A stretch of 64,000 bases of DNA from assembly GCA_949358305.1 (NCBI GenBank), contig OX442315.1, positions 1,488,001-1,552,000 on the forward strand, read 5' to 3'. The first letter of the stretch is position 1. Every line of letters starts with the position of its first letter. Made by a program: the position numbers and the translations under genes. The DNA is from Strigamia acuminata. Taxonomy: Eukaryota > Arthropoda > Chilopoda > Geophilomorpha > Linotaeniidae. The notes below the pieces were generated by a model. It ran no database searches, was not told where the DNA came from, and saw nothing but the letters and a program-made list of their open reading frames with translations. Below, piece by piece: positions 35,067-46,632 of the stretch.

Positions 35067-36111
35067 TCATGAGTGTAAGGACGCGATAATAACATCGCCC
35101 AACTGCTGCTCGGAACGCGGGCGGAATTCGGTCAAAGTGTCCGCGATTAATTGCTGTAACACGCGAATGTGGCCTTCCCCGAGCAAATGAACTACTGCCG
35201 CAACGTTCTCCGGCAATCCAAGTTCTTTCTTCACCACCAAGTAGAAAAATTCTCTCCAACGCGAAGCATCGGCCTCCAAATAAGTGTCCGTGCGCCATCG
35301 CGATGGACCTTCCCATTCAAGGGCACCCATGGGGAAAAGCGAGTCGAAGGTCGCACGCGCCATAATCGTTTCAAAATACAGCTCGAGCTCACGAACCGTA
35401 ATAAAATCTCGCCTCCGATGCTGCAAATCAATCACCCTCTTAATTGCGGCCGTCAAGTCCTCGGGTTGAGTCGGAAACGGCAGGTCACGCTGGACTGGGC
35501 GACCAGTGAAAACGGGCAAAAGCTGTCGTCGCGGGCACACATCATCGTCCTCCTCATCATCCGACGACCCCGGCAAGACCTCGACACCCCGTCCGGCGTC
35601 AGTCAAGCAAACGCGCAAATTGGGCAAATCCCCAACGTAATCCAACGACTGCTCCAATTGGGAGGACGAAGAACGAGGAACCATTCCCCCTGGAAAAGCG
35701 GCTTCACGACGGCGCGTCGCCTCGTCGTGGCATCGGATCAGCCACTCCATATCAGTCTCGGCCCAATCTCGTTGCAGGTTCACACCAAAAGGGGTCGCGA
35801 TCTCGTCCATGTCACAGGTAGGTTGCCCGACCGGCAGCAGCGCGGTTGATAAGGCCGCTTCATCAATTGGTGGTGGAATTTCACAAATCTCCGGCAAATC
35901 ATCTACTATCTCGCTCACCTGGGCCGGCGGAACCTCCGGCACGCGCTGCAATGTAGGCACTGGTCGACATCGGGGGACCATTACTCCAGAAGCAACGCTG
36001 AAAAATCGAGATGAACTCGGCGCCAATCGCTCCGACAACACAGCAACGGCAGCAGGCAAATCAGGCGCTGCTCTTGCGGCTACAAATCCATCTCGGACCT
36101 GACGCTGAAGT
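35067..36111 (-). pseudogene. Gypsy third ORF, C-terminal part (split by Copia)
   Basis: This is the downstream half of the ORF whose start is at 46632. The frame is open from the Copia junction at 36111 down to the stop at 35067, about 347 codons. It contains Pro-rich and Asp/Glu-rich segments (SSDDEEDDD) and ends in a leucine-rich segment (FREFFYLVVKK-like, LLGEGHIRVLQQLIADTL). I recognise no family. It sits where env lies in errantivirus-like elements, but has no signal peptide, transmembrane helix or fusion motif, so I do not call it env. The only break is the insertion. Confidence 0.7.
36107..36111. repeat. Copia target-site duplication, left copy (GAAGT)
   Basis: GAAGT here is repeated at 45840-45844, immediately outside the other Copia LTR. 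Confidence 0.93.
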
Positions 36112-36304
36112 TGTTACATAAAGAGATAATTGTTAGACGTTAAAATCTGATAATTGAATTGTATAACATTGTTTAAATACGAGAATTTAGAGTCTTAAGT
36201 CGAAATTGTGAAAGCATATTTGTGTCAGTAAATGGTTTGATATATGTTGATCGTTTATTGTATAAACTGGATGAATTTCGGCTTATTTGATGTAAAATGT
36301 TATA

Positions 36305-37874
36305 AGGTGCGTCCAAAAAGTCTGCGGAATGACGAAAAATTTGAAAAAAATTAACTTCTAATATTTTGATTTAATTTTGCTTTTAGGATTATTAAATATA
36401 CCACTCAAGTAATGTCTGATTAAATTTTCAGACTGATTCAATAATATTTATTTAAAATATCAACAATAAATGAAATAACAGGTGTCCAAAAAGTCTGTGG
36501 AATTTAACAATTAACAAATTTATTTAACAATAAATTGGAAATATTGTTTGTTTATGGACCAATTATGTTTCCATTATGTTTTTTTACTTCAAAAACACTA
36601 TTTTCCATAAACACAATTAATTTTTCGATAGTTTTAGAAGAGATGTTACCCCAATATCCGTCAATCACAGTTTTTAGTTCATCAATGGTAGAAAATTGTC
36701 TGTTATTGGCATAAACTTGTCTAGTCATTATTCTCCATAGATTTTCTATGGTTTTTAGTAAAGATTTCTGGCTGGCCACTCCAATAGATGCATTATTTTT
36801 TCTGAAAACGATGCTCCCGTTGAATTTTAACTGTGAATAGTGGCATTATCCTGCTGAAATATCCATTAGGTGTCTCCAAATTCGTTGCCCAACAGGAAAC
36901 AAAAACTCATTAAGTGTTTCCTGATTCAGAAATCAGAAATTTTCTGTTTTCTGTCGGCCACTAATGAATGCTACATAAGTTCTTCCCATGAAGGCAAAAG
37001 CTCCCCATGCTATTACTGACCCTCCACTCTGTTGGGCTCTGAAAAAGGGGTGGTTCTTTTCAAAGTTCATGCCAATAGTAAGCCAAACCACCAGGACTAT
37101 CAAGCTTCAACTTCTTCTCATCACTAAAATCATTGTCCACCACTCATTGTTCCAGGTCATCTGAACCCTTGTCCACTATAATTTGGCTTGAGTAGGTTGA
37201 GGTTTCAAAGTTGGTCATTCGGCCATTTATTTTATAAACCATCATTGGGAAAGCTTGAAAGTGATTATTAACAGTATTTTTACTAATGTTTCCTTCAAAG
37301 ACATCACAGATTTTCAGAACTGAGTGTGAACAGTGAGTTGCCAAGTGTAGAACTCTGCAATCAGCTCGATTTGTAGTAACTATTGGTCTTCCTGATTGAG
37401 GTTTACGTTGCTAGTTTTCTTTTTACTGATAAAATTCCAGTTATATTTATCAATTATCTCAGCAATTCCATGAGTAGCAAGTCTTCCAGCTTTCATTTTT
37501 CATATTTTTATCACTTCATCAGCAGTGTATTTTCTTTTGTTTGGCATTGTTGATGAAACAATTACCAAATGTTTCAAAATGCAAAAAAGCATTGTACTAA
37601 AGGTATAATAACATAAAAATACTATATTATTGACTCTAAATATAACCACACTACTGTGGGAAAGAATAAACATAAATTCCACAGACTTTTTGGACACCTC
37701 TTTTTTAATTTATTGTTGATATTTTAAATAAATATTATTGGATCAGTCTGAAAATTTAATCAGTCATTACTTGAGTGGTATATTTAATAATCCTAAAAGC
37801 AAAATTAAATCAAAATATTAGAAGTTAATTTTTTTCAAATTTTGAGTCATTCCACAGACTTTTTGGACGCACCT
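36305..37874 (-). mobile_element. Tc1-like DNA transposon with long IR/DR inverted repeats
   Basis: The outer ends are AGGTGCGTCCAAAAAGTCTG and the inverse CAGACTTTTTGGACGCACCT, flanked by duplicated TA (36303-36304 and 37875-37876). The inverted repeats extend for roughly 190 bp. Each carries a second, inner copy of the terminal motif (GGTGTCCAAAAAGTCTGTGG near 36481 and its inverse near 37680), an IR/DR arrangement like that of Sleeping Beauty-type elements. The uninterrupted Copia 3' LTR provides the empty site. Confidence 0.92.
36552..37546 (-). pseudogene. Decayed Tc1-like transposase
   Basis: Reading the minus strand from about 37546, the remnants begin with Met-Pro-Asn-Lys-Arg-Lys and a helix-turn-helix-like stretch. 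They continue through a segment with SVMAWGAFAFMGRTYVAF, typical of the DDE catalytic domain, and finish with KTIENLWRIM, the usual Tc1 C-terminal PIENLW motif. Several in-frame stops and frameshifts (for example near 37500 and within 36780-37410) make it non-functional. Only short ORFs (36552-36779 and 37144-37344) survive. Confidence 0.8.
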
Positions 37875-38543
37875 TAGTGTTGTTGCTTGTATGCGGTATG
37901 AGGGCGCCACACGCAATGTGTTAACGTTCTCGTAACGTGTTAGTCTGTGGTGATGATGTCAAAGCAATGACATCATCGTGGTGAGAGATTGTATCTTTAT
38001 TTATTATCTTTTTCGTTTTGTCATAAGATTTGTACTGTGTGTAATTTCAATGACGTCACCAGAATAAAAGTCATTCATTCTGTTTTAGTTTGCAACCGTG
38101 TACGTGTGTTTTTCTTCTGCTAAAACACCTCATTATACATTCATGAAAATAGGCCCAGATTGGACCAACTTCACCTATTTTCCAGGCATGGAAAACTAAC
38201 AGTTTTGGACATTACATTTAGGATTCAACTACATTTGAACACAGCTTGGATTGTGAAACCCAGACATTGGTTTCACATTGGTTAATATGTGATAATATAA
38301 CATTATCACATGTGAGTACATTTATTTTACAAGACTTTATATTTATTTTCGTTGTATTTCACGTTGAATACACGTCCCGAGGAGCGAACGTTTCCACAAC
38401 GCGAACGACGCCGAGCATACGCATCGCCGGAAAGCCTAACGACGCGCCGCCCGACGTTTGACGATTTATTGGATAGGACATTCATATATCGGGTATTTTA
38501 TTATTTCCACTGCGTTTATGAATATTTTGGCGAGTGTCCTACA

Positions 38544-38559
38544 TGGTAGCAGAGGGTGG
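38544..38559 (+). other. Copia primer-binding site
   Basis: TGGTAGCAGAGGGTGG starts at the base after the 5' LTR. This is the usual Copia position and resembles the complement of the 3' end of initiator-Met tRNA. Confidence 0.8.
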
Positions 38560-38609
38560 TTCTGCTAAAACCCGATATCGACGGAAAATAGCGACGATAC
38601 GACGGAAAA

Positions 38610-41600
38610 ATGGCGTCGAAGGGAAGCGCGGCGTCGGCGGCGGCAGGAATCGCGCCGCTTGACAAAAACAACTACGAGACGTGGAAAGTGGACGTTCAAT
38701 TGTTGCTTCAGGAACTCAATTTGTGGGGATTCCACGACGAAACAATTAAAGCGCCGCCGGATGGAACGTCGGCAACGGACTTGGCTAAATACGAGAAGCG
38801 GAAAGCTCGTGCACGTGGGATTTTGTGCAACAGCGTCGCGACCAGACTGAAACCGTCGCTGTTAAAGCTGGACACATCGAAAGAGGTATGGGATTACCTG
38901 AAAAAGCTACATGAACCCACGTCAGTCGCGAGAAATGCAAAGATTCTCGAGGATTTTTACACGATTCGTTGCGGCGATAAAGAGGAAGTCGATACGTTCA
39001 TCACACGTGTCGAATTGGCAGCGGACGAATTGAAATCAATAAAACAAGAGCCGAACGACAAAGTAAAAGCCTACACTTTAATAAATAGAATTCGTAAAGA
39101 CTACGAACATCAAGTGCAGGCTATTTACCAGTGGAGTGACGGGGACTTCACGTTTGATAAAGTTTCCGAGGCATTGCTTGCCGAGAGTGCACGTCGTCGA
39201 TACACAACAGGAACGAGTGCACCAACAACGGAATCCAGTGCTCTCAGTGTCAGTGCTTCCAACAATCAATCAGGATCGAGGAAACAAGACAACAAAGGCG
39301 GTAAGAACAATTTTTCAAATATTCTTTGTTACAATTGCCACGAAAAGGGACATATTGCACGGAATTGTCAAATGCCAAATACAAAACAACAGGACAACAC
39401 TCGTGGACGTGGCAAAGGGCGCGGACAGCCCCAACGAGGCAAAGGATTACGTGGAGCCTTTTATGCATCATTTTTGGGGGAAAGTGTATCTAAATCCATT
39501 GAAAAAGTCTGTGATGAGGACGCATGGTTTGTGGATTCCGGTGCATCAGATCACGTATGCGGGAAATTGGAATATTTCCAGACTTTCAAGTCATTACCTC
39601 CTACAAAATTACAATTGGGTCAGGGCACAGCTAGTATTACTGGCTGTGGTGCTGTAAACATCAGCACATTTGCGAATGGAATCCACAACCATGTGGACTT
39701 AATAAATGTGTATTTTGTCGAGGGTTTCAAACGCAATTTAATTTCGAGTGCTAAAATTGATGAAGCAGGGTTCAATCAACACATTTACAATGGTGTGTTA
39801 AAAGTGTATTTACAAAACAACAAAGAGTGCTTATTGTTAGCGAACAGGCAGACAGATGGATTGTATCGTGTCCAAGGCCAGGTTCAAATGAATCAAAATG
39901 TGTCAAATACCATTGTTAATCCAATTTCACAAAATGTTACCCAGGTTTTACCATTGATTGAACAAAATGTTGTAAAACGAATTGAGCAATTGCAGAGCAA
40001 GAGTCCAAGTTATGAAATTGTTTCCCAACAACCTGCACCTGTTGTGCAAAGTTTTGCAGTTTCGGTCGACACGTGGCATAAGCGTTTTGCCCACATGCAT
40101 GTTCAGGGGCTAGCCACGTTGTTGAAAAGTGAGGAGACCACGGGATTAGATTTCACAGGAAATCTAAACAATTTTGCGTGCGATTCATGCAGGATTGCAA
40201 AATCAACCCGTGCTAATTACAAAGTTAGAGATGATCGCGAGCGTGGGGAACCGCTTGAATTGTTGCATTTAGACGTGTGGGGGCCCAACCCCACAACATC
40301 ACTGGGTGGTGCACGTTATTTGTTGTGCATTGTGGATGATGCTACGCGATTCTCGTGGGTTTATCCTATGAAAACGAAGGACGAGGCTTTTCCAATTTTC
40401 AAAACGTTCTTGGCGCGCGTTGAGCGCCGTTCGAATAGAAAGGTGCATGAAATCAGAACGGACCGGGGTGGGGAGTTTTGCAGCAAGGAATTTGATTCTT
40501 TTCTGCAACAAAAGGGCATTGGTGCCCAAAGAACAAACCCGTACTCAGCACAAATGAACGGCATTGCGGAGCGATTAAACCGCTCAATATTAAACAATGT
40601 GCGCGCAATAATTGAGGATACAAATTTGCCGTGGATTTTGTGGGCAGAATTGGCTGTCAGCTACATTTATTTAAAGAACAGATATCCACATTTATTTGCG
40701 AAGGGACAAATTCCTTACATTAAATTCAGACAGAGAAGCATGGCAGTGAAGCATTTACGTGCAATTGGCTCGTTATGTTTCGTACATATTCCCAAACCCA
40801 AAAGAGATAGCAAACTCGACTCAAGAGCATGGAAGGGCATACTGGTTGGGTATGCATTCACTACAAGGGGTTATAGGGTTTGGAATCCAATTACAAATGA
40901 GGTAGTCGAAACAAAACATTTAGTCATTGATGAGTCCAGGGACTGGAAGTCCTTTAATGCTGTGGACATAAATGTTCAACAACCAGATTTGGATACAAAT
41001 GGTTACGATTCGGATGAGAGTGGGTTGTATCAACAGGAATTCCATGATCCGATGCCACCCACTACACCACCGGGTTCGCCCCCCGTTATGCGTAAAGCTT
41101 CAGCACCCCATGCGCAGGTTCCACCACAAGTGGGACCAATAGCCCAAGCGCCCATTCCCACACAGCCAGTCCAAGGTGGGGCAAAAGCGAAGAAACCTCG
41201 AATTGCCACCCGAACCACAGATGCAGATGGGTGGGATAGGGAGCAAGTGACCAGGCAAGGAGGTGTTACAGCTGGGAGAGTTGATGTGCTGTTTTACGCA
41301 CCAGATGGCACAGGGCCTTTGAAAACAAAGAAAGATGTTGAAGCGTATTGCCGGGGAAATAGGATATTTTTCAATCCATTAAAATTCGATTTCACCCCAG
41401 TGAAGGAGCCCATCAATACAATCGAGCAATCGTCCGACGAGGAACCAATGGAGACGGTTCTCACTGCAACGACACCTCCCATCAGCGTGTATTGTGCTGT
41501 CACGCAGCCCAAAACATACGAGGAGGCAGCTTCCTCGCCTCAATCTAAAGAATGGAGAGAGGCGATGGAAGAGGAGATTGAAACATTACAAGAAAGAGAA

Positions 41601-41888
41601 GTGTACGAGGAGGTGCCGCGACCAAAGGCCAAGGTCTTGGGTCACAAATGGGTATACAAGTTGAAACCAGACGAAGATGGCAATATTGTGAGATATCGTG
41701 CGAGGGTAGTCGCACAAGGGTTTAGACAAACGCAAGGTGTGGACTACACCGAAGTGTTCTCGCCGGTCGTAAATTTCACATTAATCCGACTGTTTTTCTG
41801 TTTACTGGTGATCTTGCGTGGCTGGGTCGACGTCCATCTGGACGTCAAATGCGCGTACCTTTACGGCAAATTAGATTGTCCCATGTGA
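38610..41888 (+). pseudogene. Copia gag-pol polyprotein, N-terminal part, truncated by insertion
   Basis: The ATG at 38610 opens 1092 codons in one frame. Domains by approximate residue: UBN2/gag 14-205; CCHC zinc knuckle CYNCHEKGHIARNC 240-253; aspartic protease WFVDSGASDH with catalytic Asp309; integrase zinc-binding region with WHKRFAHMH and CDSCRIAKSTR, about 487-535; integrase core from LLHLDVWGP, with TDRGGEF and the NGIAERLNRS glutamate, about 550-660; and the start of the RVT_2 reverse transcriptase, WREAMEEEIETLQEREV, about 975 onward. The natural frame is lost at 41884, where a 1909-bp insertion supplies a stop after two more bases. The upstream frame is otherwise clean, suggesting a young element. 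Confidence 0.92.
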
Positions 41889-43792
41889 CGGTTTACAATG
41901 GCTATAAATGCCTATTTTCCTAGAAAGAAGCGCTGTTGCGCCATTATCATGATATCTCGAAGATATTCTGTGTAAAACTGATAAATGTCTGGAATAAAGT
42001 TATTTATGATGTTTCAAATACAAAGATGTTCGTTTATTAAGAATAAACACTCATTCCTACTTGATATCAAAGGATTCCGGCCGAATCACGAAGAGTCGTC
42101 TGCTAAAACCGCATTTGTCAATGCGCAATGTTGCCACAAGATGGCGCGATTACGATTTAGCGGCAAATTCAAGATATGAATATAAAACATGTAAATAAAT
42201 ATAAAACTATATTTACTAGAATGAAACGAAGCTTTGTGAACATTAATATAAAGATATATTAATGTCTTGTGATGTTAAATACAATGTAACTTCCATTTTC
42301 TGCGGGACAGGACATTTGGTGATCAATCGATCAACCAATAGATCTGATTGGTGGATCCATTTCCGGTCCTGGGTATCCAGTTCCGGTTGTGGTGAGAATT
42401 AGCACATTGTTCCTCCGTATCCACTTCCGGTGATACGGGATTGGAGGGATTCGTGGAACCCATGTTCCAATTGGATAACTGGATTAATCCTTAATCCAGT
42501 CAGGTTATATAAACCCAAACAACCGGCCATTCTGCAGCTCTGTTTGATTATTTCTGTTTGGTATTGTTACTTAAGAAGTATGATTCGTTGTTCACGTAAA
42601 AAACCTTTTGGTTCTTTGTTGATTTATTCGCAAAGAACCGTTGCATGATTCTACAGAATCATGCCACCGCCGGCAATTGAAGTCGAAGTGCTGGGATTAT
42701 TATGTTGCATAAATGTTACAGTCTACGGTTGCGACGCCGAAGGAGAACCCGCCGTTGTGCAATTCAGTATCCTCCGGACAGGACCAAGTTGTCTTTTTCG
42801 GTATGAACGTATTCCGTTACCACGAGTAGCATCGGTATTGTTGAGAATCGGTTCCTTCACCTGATGGTGCCAAAGCAGTCTGTTTTACAGTAACCACGAG
42901 TAGCACCAAGTGTTTGGCAAGCTGATTCTCATGGTATTCGATGCCAAAGCAGTCGGTCTATTATTAGTACCGCGAGAGATAAAACTGCTGTGCGGAGCCG
43001 CGAGCTATCGACCCCTGTGTACGTGGTACCGTCAACCACTCGATGGACGACCGTGCTGCGACGCCGGGGACGCTTGATACCGTTCTGCATGGCAAGGCGT
43101 ATATTCTTTCGACGGCAATTGTGTGTTGCGACGGGAAGCCTAATCTTCATTTTATTTATAACAGCTAAATATTAACTTGGCGACAAGTTGATTAACCAAG
43201 TCAGAAGACTTAATTACGATCACGATTACATCAAAGACGCAAATGTAACTGATAAGTTGATGACAACTTATCCACAAAAATATCTAAATAAGAATTCACA
43301 ACGATATGAATTAAATATAATTCATAAGCGGAATATTGATAAGTAAATGAATACATTTACTTACACCAATATCCTCCCAAAGTTGTGGCGGTGCAGACAA
43401 AGTCAACCGCAATGCTCAGATCATTCGATTTATCGACGTGCGATAATTTACACAGCGAACCAAGGAAACCAGCGAAGCCATATCGGACTCCAGGACACAG
43501 CCATCCGGCTTAGATGACATCTGTAAACCAGGTCGAGCGATGGGGAAACCGCTCCCTTATCCCAGACACGTAATGATATTATTTTAGGACCAATTGGCCT
43601 ATGCTTTGTATAGTTTAATAGTCAGTTAACTTGCCAAATGTTGGCATTAGTCTTATGTATAATTTAGCTCACTGCATATTGTTTGCCAACAATAAATTGT
43701 CTTGTATTTATCTCGTATTGTATTCACTGTTATTTATCGCGATCTCTTCCCGGTACCATTGTTAAATGGGAGTTGTGGTCGTCACCGTCACA
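41884..43792. mobile_element. 1909-bp TG...CA insertion, probable solo LTR
   Basis: The ends are TGTGACGG and CCGTCACA. CCCA is duplicated at 41880-41883 and 43793-43796, and removing the insertion with one CCCA restores the Copia frame. It has no substantial ORF. Promoter-like features include GGTTATATAAACCC near 42504. AATAAA occurs near 43689. A repeated ACCACGAGTAGCA motif (near 42818 and 42891) and CGATGCCAAAGCAGTC text occur near 42860 and 42947. The TG...CA ends, 4-bp duplication and lack of genes fit a solo LTR of another Gypsy family. A non-autonomous DNA element is the alternative. Confidence 0.7.
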
Positions 43793-44944
43793 CCCATACA
43801 TATGGAGATCCCGCAAGGATTCAAAACACCGGGAACGGACAATGTTTGGCTCCTGTACAAATCATTGTACGGATTACACCAATCCGGCAGGATGTGGTTC
43901 GAGGAGTTAAATACCAGTCTGCTGGATTTGGGTTTCACCAAAGTGATTGGATGCAATTGCGTTTACACTTTTGATCGCAATGCCGTCCTCTTGATATACG
44001 TGGACGACATGATTTTGTTTGCAAAAGATGTGGAAACCCAGAGCGCCCTAATTGACCTCATTAAACAAAAATTCAACATTGTGAACTTGGGTCGGATCAC
44101 AAAATTGCTAGGTGTGAAATTTTATCGTGAGAATGGGAAGGTATGCCTCCACCAGAAGCATTTCATAGATAAGTTGGCTGTGAAATTCAACTTGACTGAA
44201 AATACTAAAGTGAGAGTTCCCATTGCAGCCGGGTCAACGTTTAATCACAATGTTAAAGAAGTTGATCCAAACTCAGACTTTCCATATCGATCGCTGGTCG
44301 GGAGTTTGATGTTTCTCGCGTCCAGGACAAGGCCGGATATCTTATATTCCACAATATACATGTCCCAATTTAACACAAGCTACACTCAGAAACACGTCAA
44401 GGCTCTTGTACAAATTGCTCAATACGTTGTGAATACGAAAAATTATTGTGTTAATTTATCGAAATGCGTTAATACGGATTTGCGCATTTACACCGATGCT
44501 TCCTGGGCGACGGATCTCCATCACTGCAAAAGTTTTGGGGGGTTTGCATTGTTTATGGGCGACGCCCTCATTAGTTGGGGTTGTCGGAAACAAAGTTCCG
44601 TGGCGTGCAGTACTATGGAAGCGGAATATTTGGCGCTAGTTCACGCCGTCCAGGAAGGATATTGGCTATCCAGCATATTCGAAAGTTGTGTGCTTTTTGA
44701 TTATATTAATATGCCAATAGTGTATTCGGATTCGTTGTCATCGATACAATTTGTGGAAAATGATCTTGAAAATTCTAAAACTAAACATATCCGAATACGC
44801 TATTGCTTCTTAAGAGACTGGTTCGAGAAAGAGTATTTCTCAATTGAGAAAATTCCGACAAAATGGAATTTAGCAGATTTGTTCACAAAGTGGCTGCCTC
44901 AGGACCGGTTAAAAGACTTGTGTGCAGATATGTTGGATGTTTGA
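43793..44944 (+). pseudogene. Copia pol, C-terminal part (reverse transcriptase and RNase H)
   Basis: The open frame continues the Copia polyprotein beyond the insertion; its apparent upstream Met at 43766 lies in the inserted DNA. It contains the MEIPQGFK motif, LYKSLYGLHQSGRMW, the catalytic box LLIYVDDMILFAK, then RNase H1 with YTDASWATD, CSTMEAEYLAL and a closing NLADLFTKWLP. It stops at 44944, 25 bp before the polypurine tract. With 38610-41883 it would make one gag-pol gene; the break is only the insertion. Confidence 0.92.
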
Positions 44945-44968
44945 ATCAAGATATAACGTGTAACATTT

Positions 44969-44978
44969 AAGGAGGTGA
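44969..44978 (+). other. Copia polypurine tract
   Basis: AAGGAGGTGA lies one base before the TGTTAC start of the 3' LTR. Confidence 0.8.
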
Positions 44979-44979
44979 T

Positions 44980-45839
44980 TGTTACATAAAGAGATAATTG
45001 TTAGACGTTAAAATCTGATAATTGAATTGTATAACATTGTTTAAATACGAGAATTTAGAGTCTTAAGTCGAAATTGTGAAAGCATATTTGTGTCAGTAAA
45101 TGGTTTGATATATGTTGATCGTTTATTGTATAAACTGGATGAATTTCGGCTTATTTGATGTAAAATGTTATAGTGTTGTTGCTTGTATGCGGTATGAGGG
45201 CGCCACACGCAATGTGTTAACGTTCTCGTAACGTGTTAGTCTGTGGTGATGATGTCAAAGCAATGACATCATCGTGGTGAGAGATTGTATCTTTATTTAT
45301 TATCTTTTTCGTTTTGTCATAAGATTTGTACTGTGTGTAATTTCAATGACGTCACCAGAATAAAAGTCATTCATTCTGTTTTAGTTTGCAACCGTGTACG
45401 TGTGTTTTTCTTCTGCTAAAACACCTCATTATACATTCATGAAAATAGGCCCAGATTGGACCAACTTCACCTATTTTCCAGGCATGGAAAACTAACAGTT
45501 TTGGACATTACATTTAGGATTCAACTACATTTGAACACAGCTTGGATTGTGAAACCCAGACATTGGTTTCACATTGGTTAATATGTGATAATATAACATT
45601 ATCACATGTGAGTACATTTATTTTACAAGACTTTATATTTATTTTCGTTGTATTTCACGTTGAATACACGTCCCGAGGAGCGAACGTTTCCACAACGCGA
45701 ACGACGCCGAGCATACGCATCGCCGGAAAGCCTAACGACGCGCCGCCCGACGTTTGACGATTTATTGGATAGGACATTCATATATCGGGTATTTTATTAT
45801 TTCCACTGCGTTTATGAATATTTTGGCGAGTGTCCTACA
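44980..45839 (+). repeat. Copia 3' LTR (860 bp)
   Basis: TG...CA ends and 860 bp, matching the 5' LTR without its insertion. It is followed by the second GAAGT (45840-45844). The small ORFs 45542-45757 and 45648-46094 read through the LTR into Gypsy and are shadows. Confidence 0.94.
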
Positions 45840-45844
45840 GAAGT

Positions 45845-46632
45845 CCCTGCAGCTGGACGATATCCTCCAGTAAATTGGCGTTCCGCTCGCCAATTCGTCG
45901 CAGACGTTCGCCCTCAGCAGCCAAACGCGCACGCCCAACCACAACAGGGGCTCGTGGGTTATCCCGCCGCTGATGCGCCTGAGAATGAAGACGCGATGTT
46001 ATCGGCGGCACACGATTGGGCTGTCCTCGGACCGCAGGGGCCCACTGACGAAAATATGAAGGCAACTCCGGGGTCACCGTACCCGGTGCCATAACTAAAC
46101 ATCCCAACGGAGGATATTGCCAATTGTGCGGACGCACTCCCATAGTGGCGGCTCTCTGAATAGTACTGCGCCAATGGGCCTCATGCTGGATAATGAAGCG
46201 ATTACAATCGGACGCGGCACCCAAAAGCGGCTGGAAAGTATCGGGCAGGGCATAAAATGAAATGTCTCTCCCATCCGCCATCGTTTCTCCCAAACAAAGG
46301 GCCTGCATACGTCGCATCCATATTTTAAATTGAGCTCGACGTAAATTTCCAAATCCCTCGCACGCGAAGCACTCGTCCGCGCCTTGATGGAGATGACCCC
46401 ACCCCGAACACACAGGACAAAGCTCGCGATTCGGGAAGGCGCGACACATAGGGTGGTCAGGATGATAGTTTGGCATCAAGATGGGCCCCGTTTCGAATAA
46501 TCGCGGCACAGGGTAGGGACAGACATAACGCTCACGCGCCTGCCGCTGGCGGCGCGTCTCAACAGGTGACTTGTCCTTGTGGCCCTTTCCACCACGCGAC
46601 GGGGGCCTCGATCCGTTACCACGTCCGGTCAT
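45845..46632 (-). pseudogene. Gypsy third ORF, N-terminal part with two CXXC pairs
   Basis: The ATG at 46632 starts a frame of about 262 codons up to the Copia insertion. Beyond the insertion the same frame continues from 36111, so the undisturbed ORF was about 610 codons. The N-terminus is basic (Arg/Lys/Gly-rich). Residues about 70-95 hold CPVCSGWGHLH and CFACEGFG, a pair of CXXCXGXG-like zinc-binding turns resembling a half DnaJ zinc domain. No signal peptide or membrane segment is seen. It is in the env position but is not env-like. It may be a nucleic-acid-binding or accessory protein; the function is unknown. Confidence 0.75.

Larger units (their letters stand above)
36112..38543 (+). 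repeat. Copia 5' LTR, interrupted by a Tc1-like element
   Basis: Subtracting the 1570-bp transposon and its duplicated TA leaves 860 bp, exactly the length of the 3' LTR, and no other difference was noticed by eye. The LTR contains an AATAAA near 38062. Confidence 0.92.
36112..45839 (+). mobile_element. Copia-type LTR retrotransposon inserted in the Gypsy third ORF
   Basis: LTRs 36112-38543 (interrupted by a Tc1-like transposon) and 44980-45839 both start TGTTACATAAAGAG and end GAGTGTCCTACA. The 5-bp duplication is GAAGT. Once later insertions are removed the element is about 6.24 kb. The order gag, protease, integrase, reverse transcriptase, RNase H is diagnostic of Copia. The primer-binding site TGGTAGCAGAGGGTGG begins directly after the 5' LTR and fits initiator-methionine tRNA. 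The reverse transcriptase is interrupted at 41884-43792, so this copy cannot act alone. Confidence 0.94.

Noticed and set aside
35169-35849. 226-codon plus-strand ORF
   Set aside because: Antisense shadow of the Gypsy third ORF.
38246-38549. Repeated ORFs also at 45542-46094
   Set aside because: They lie in the two Copia LTRs and read through into flanking DNA.
45845-46632. Calling the Gypsy third ORF an envelope gene
   Set aside because: No signal peptide, membrane helix or cleavage motif; CXXC pairs point to a zinc-binding fold instead.
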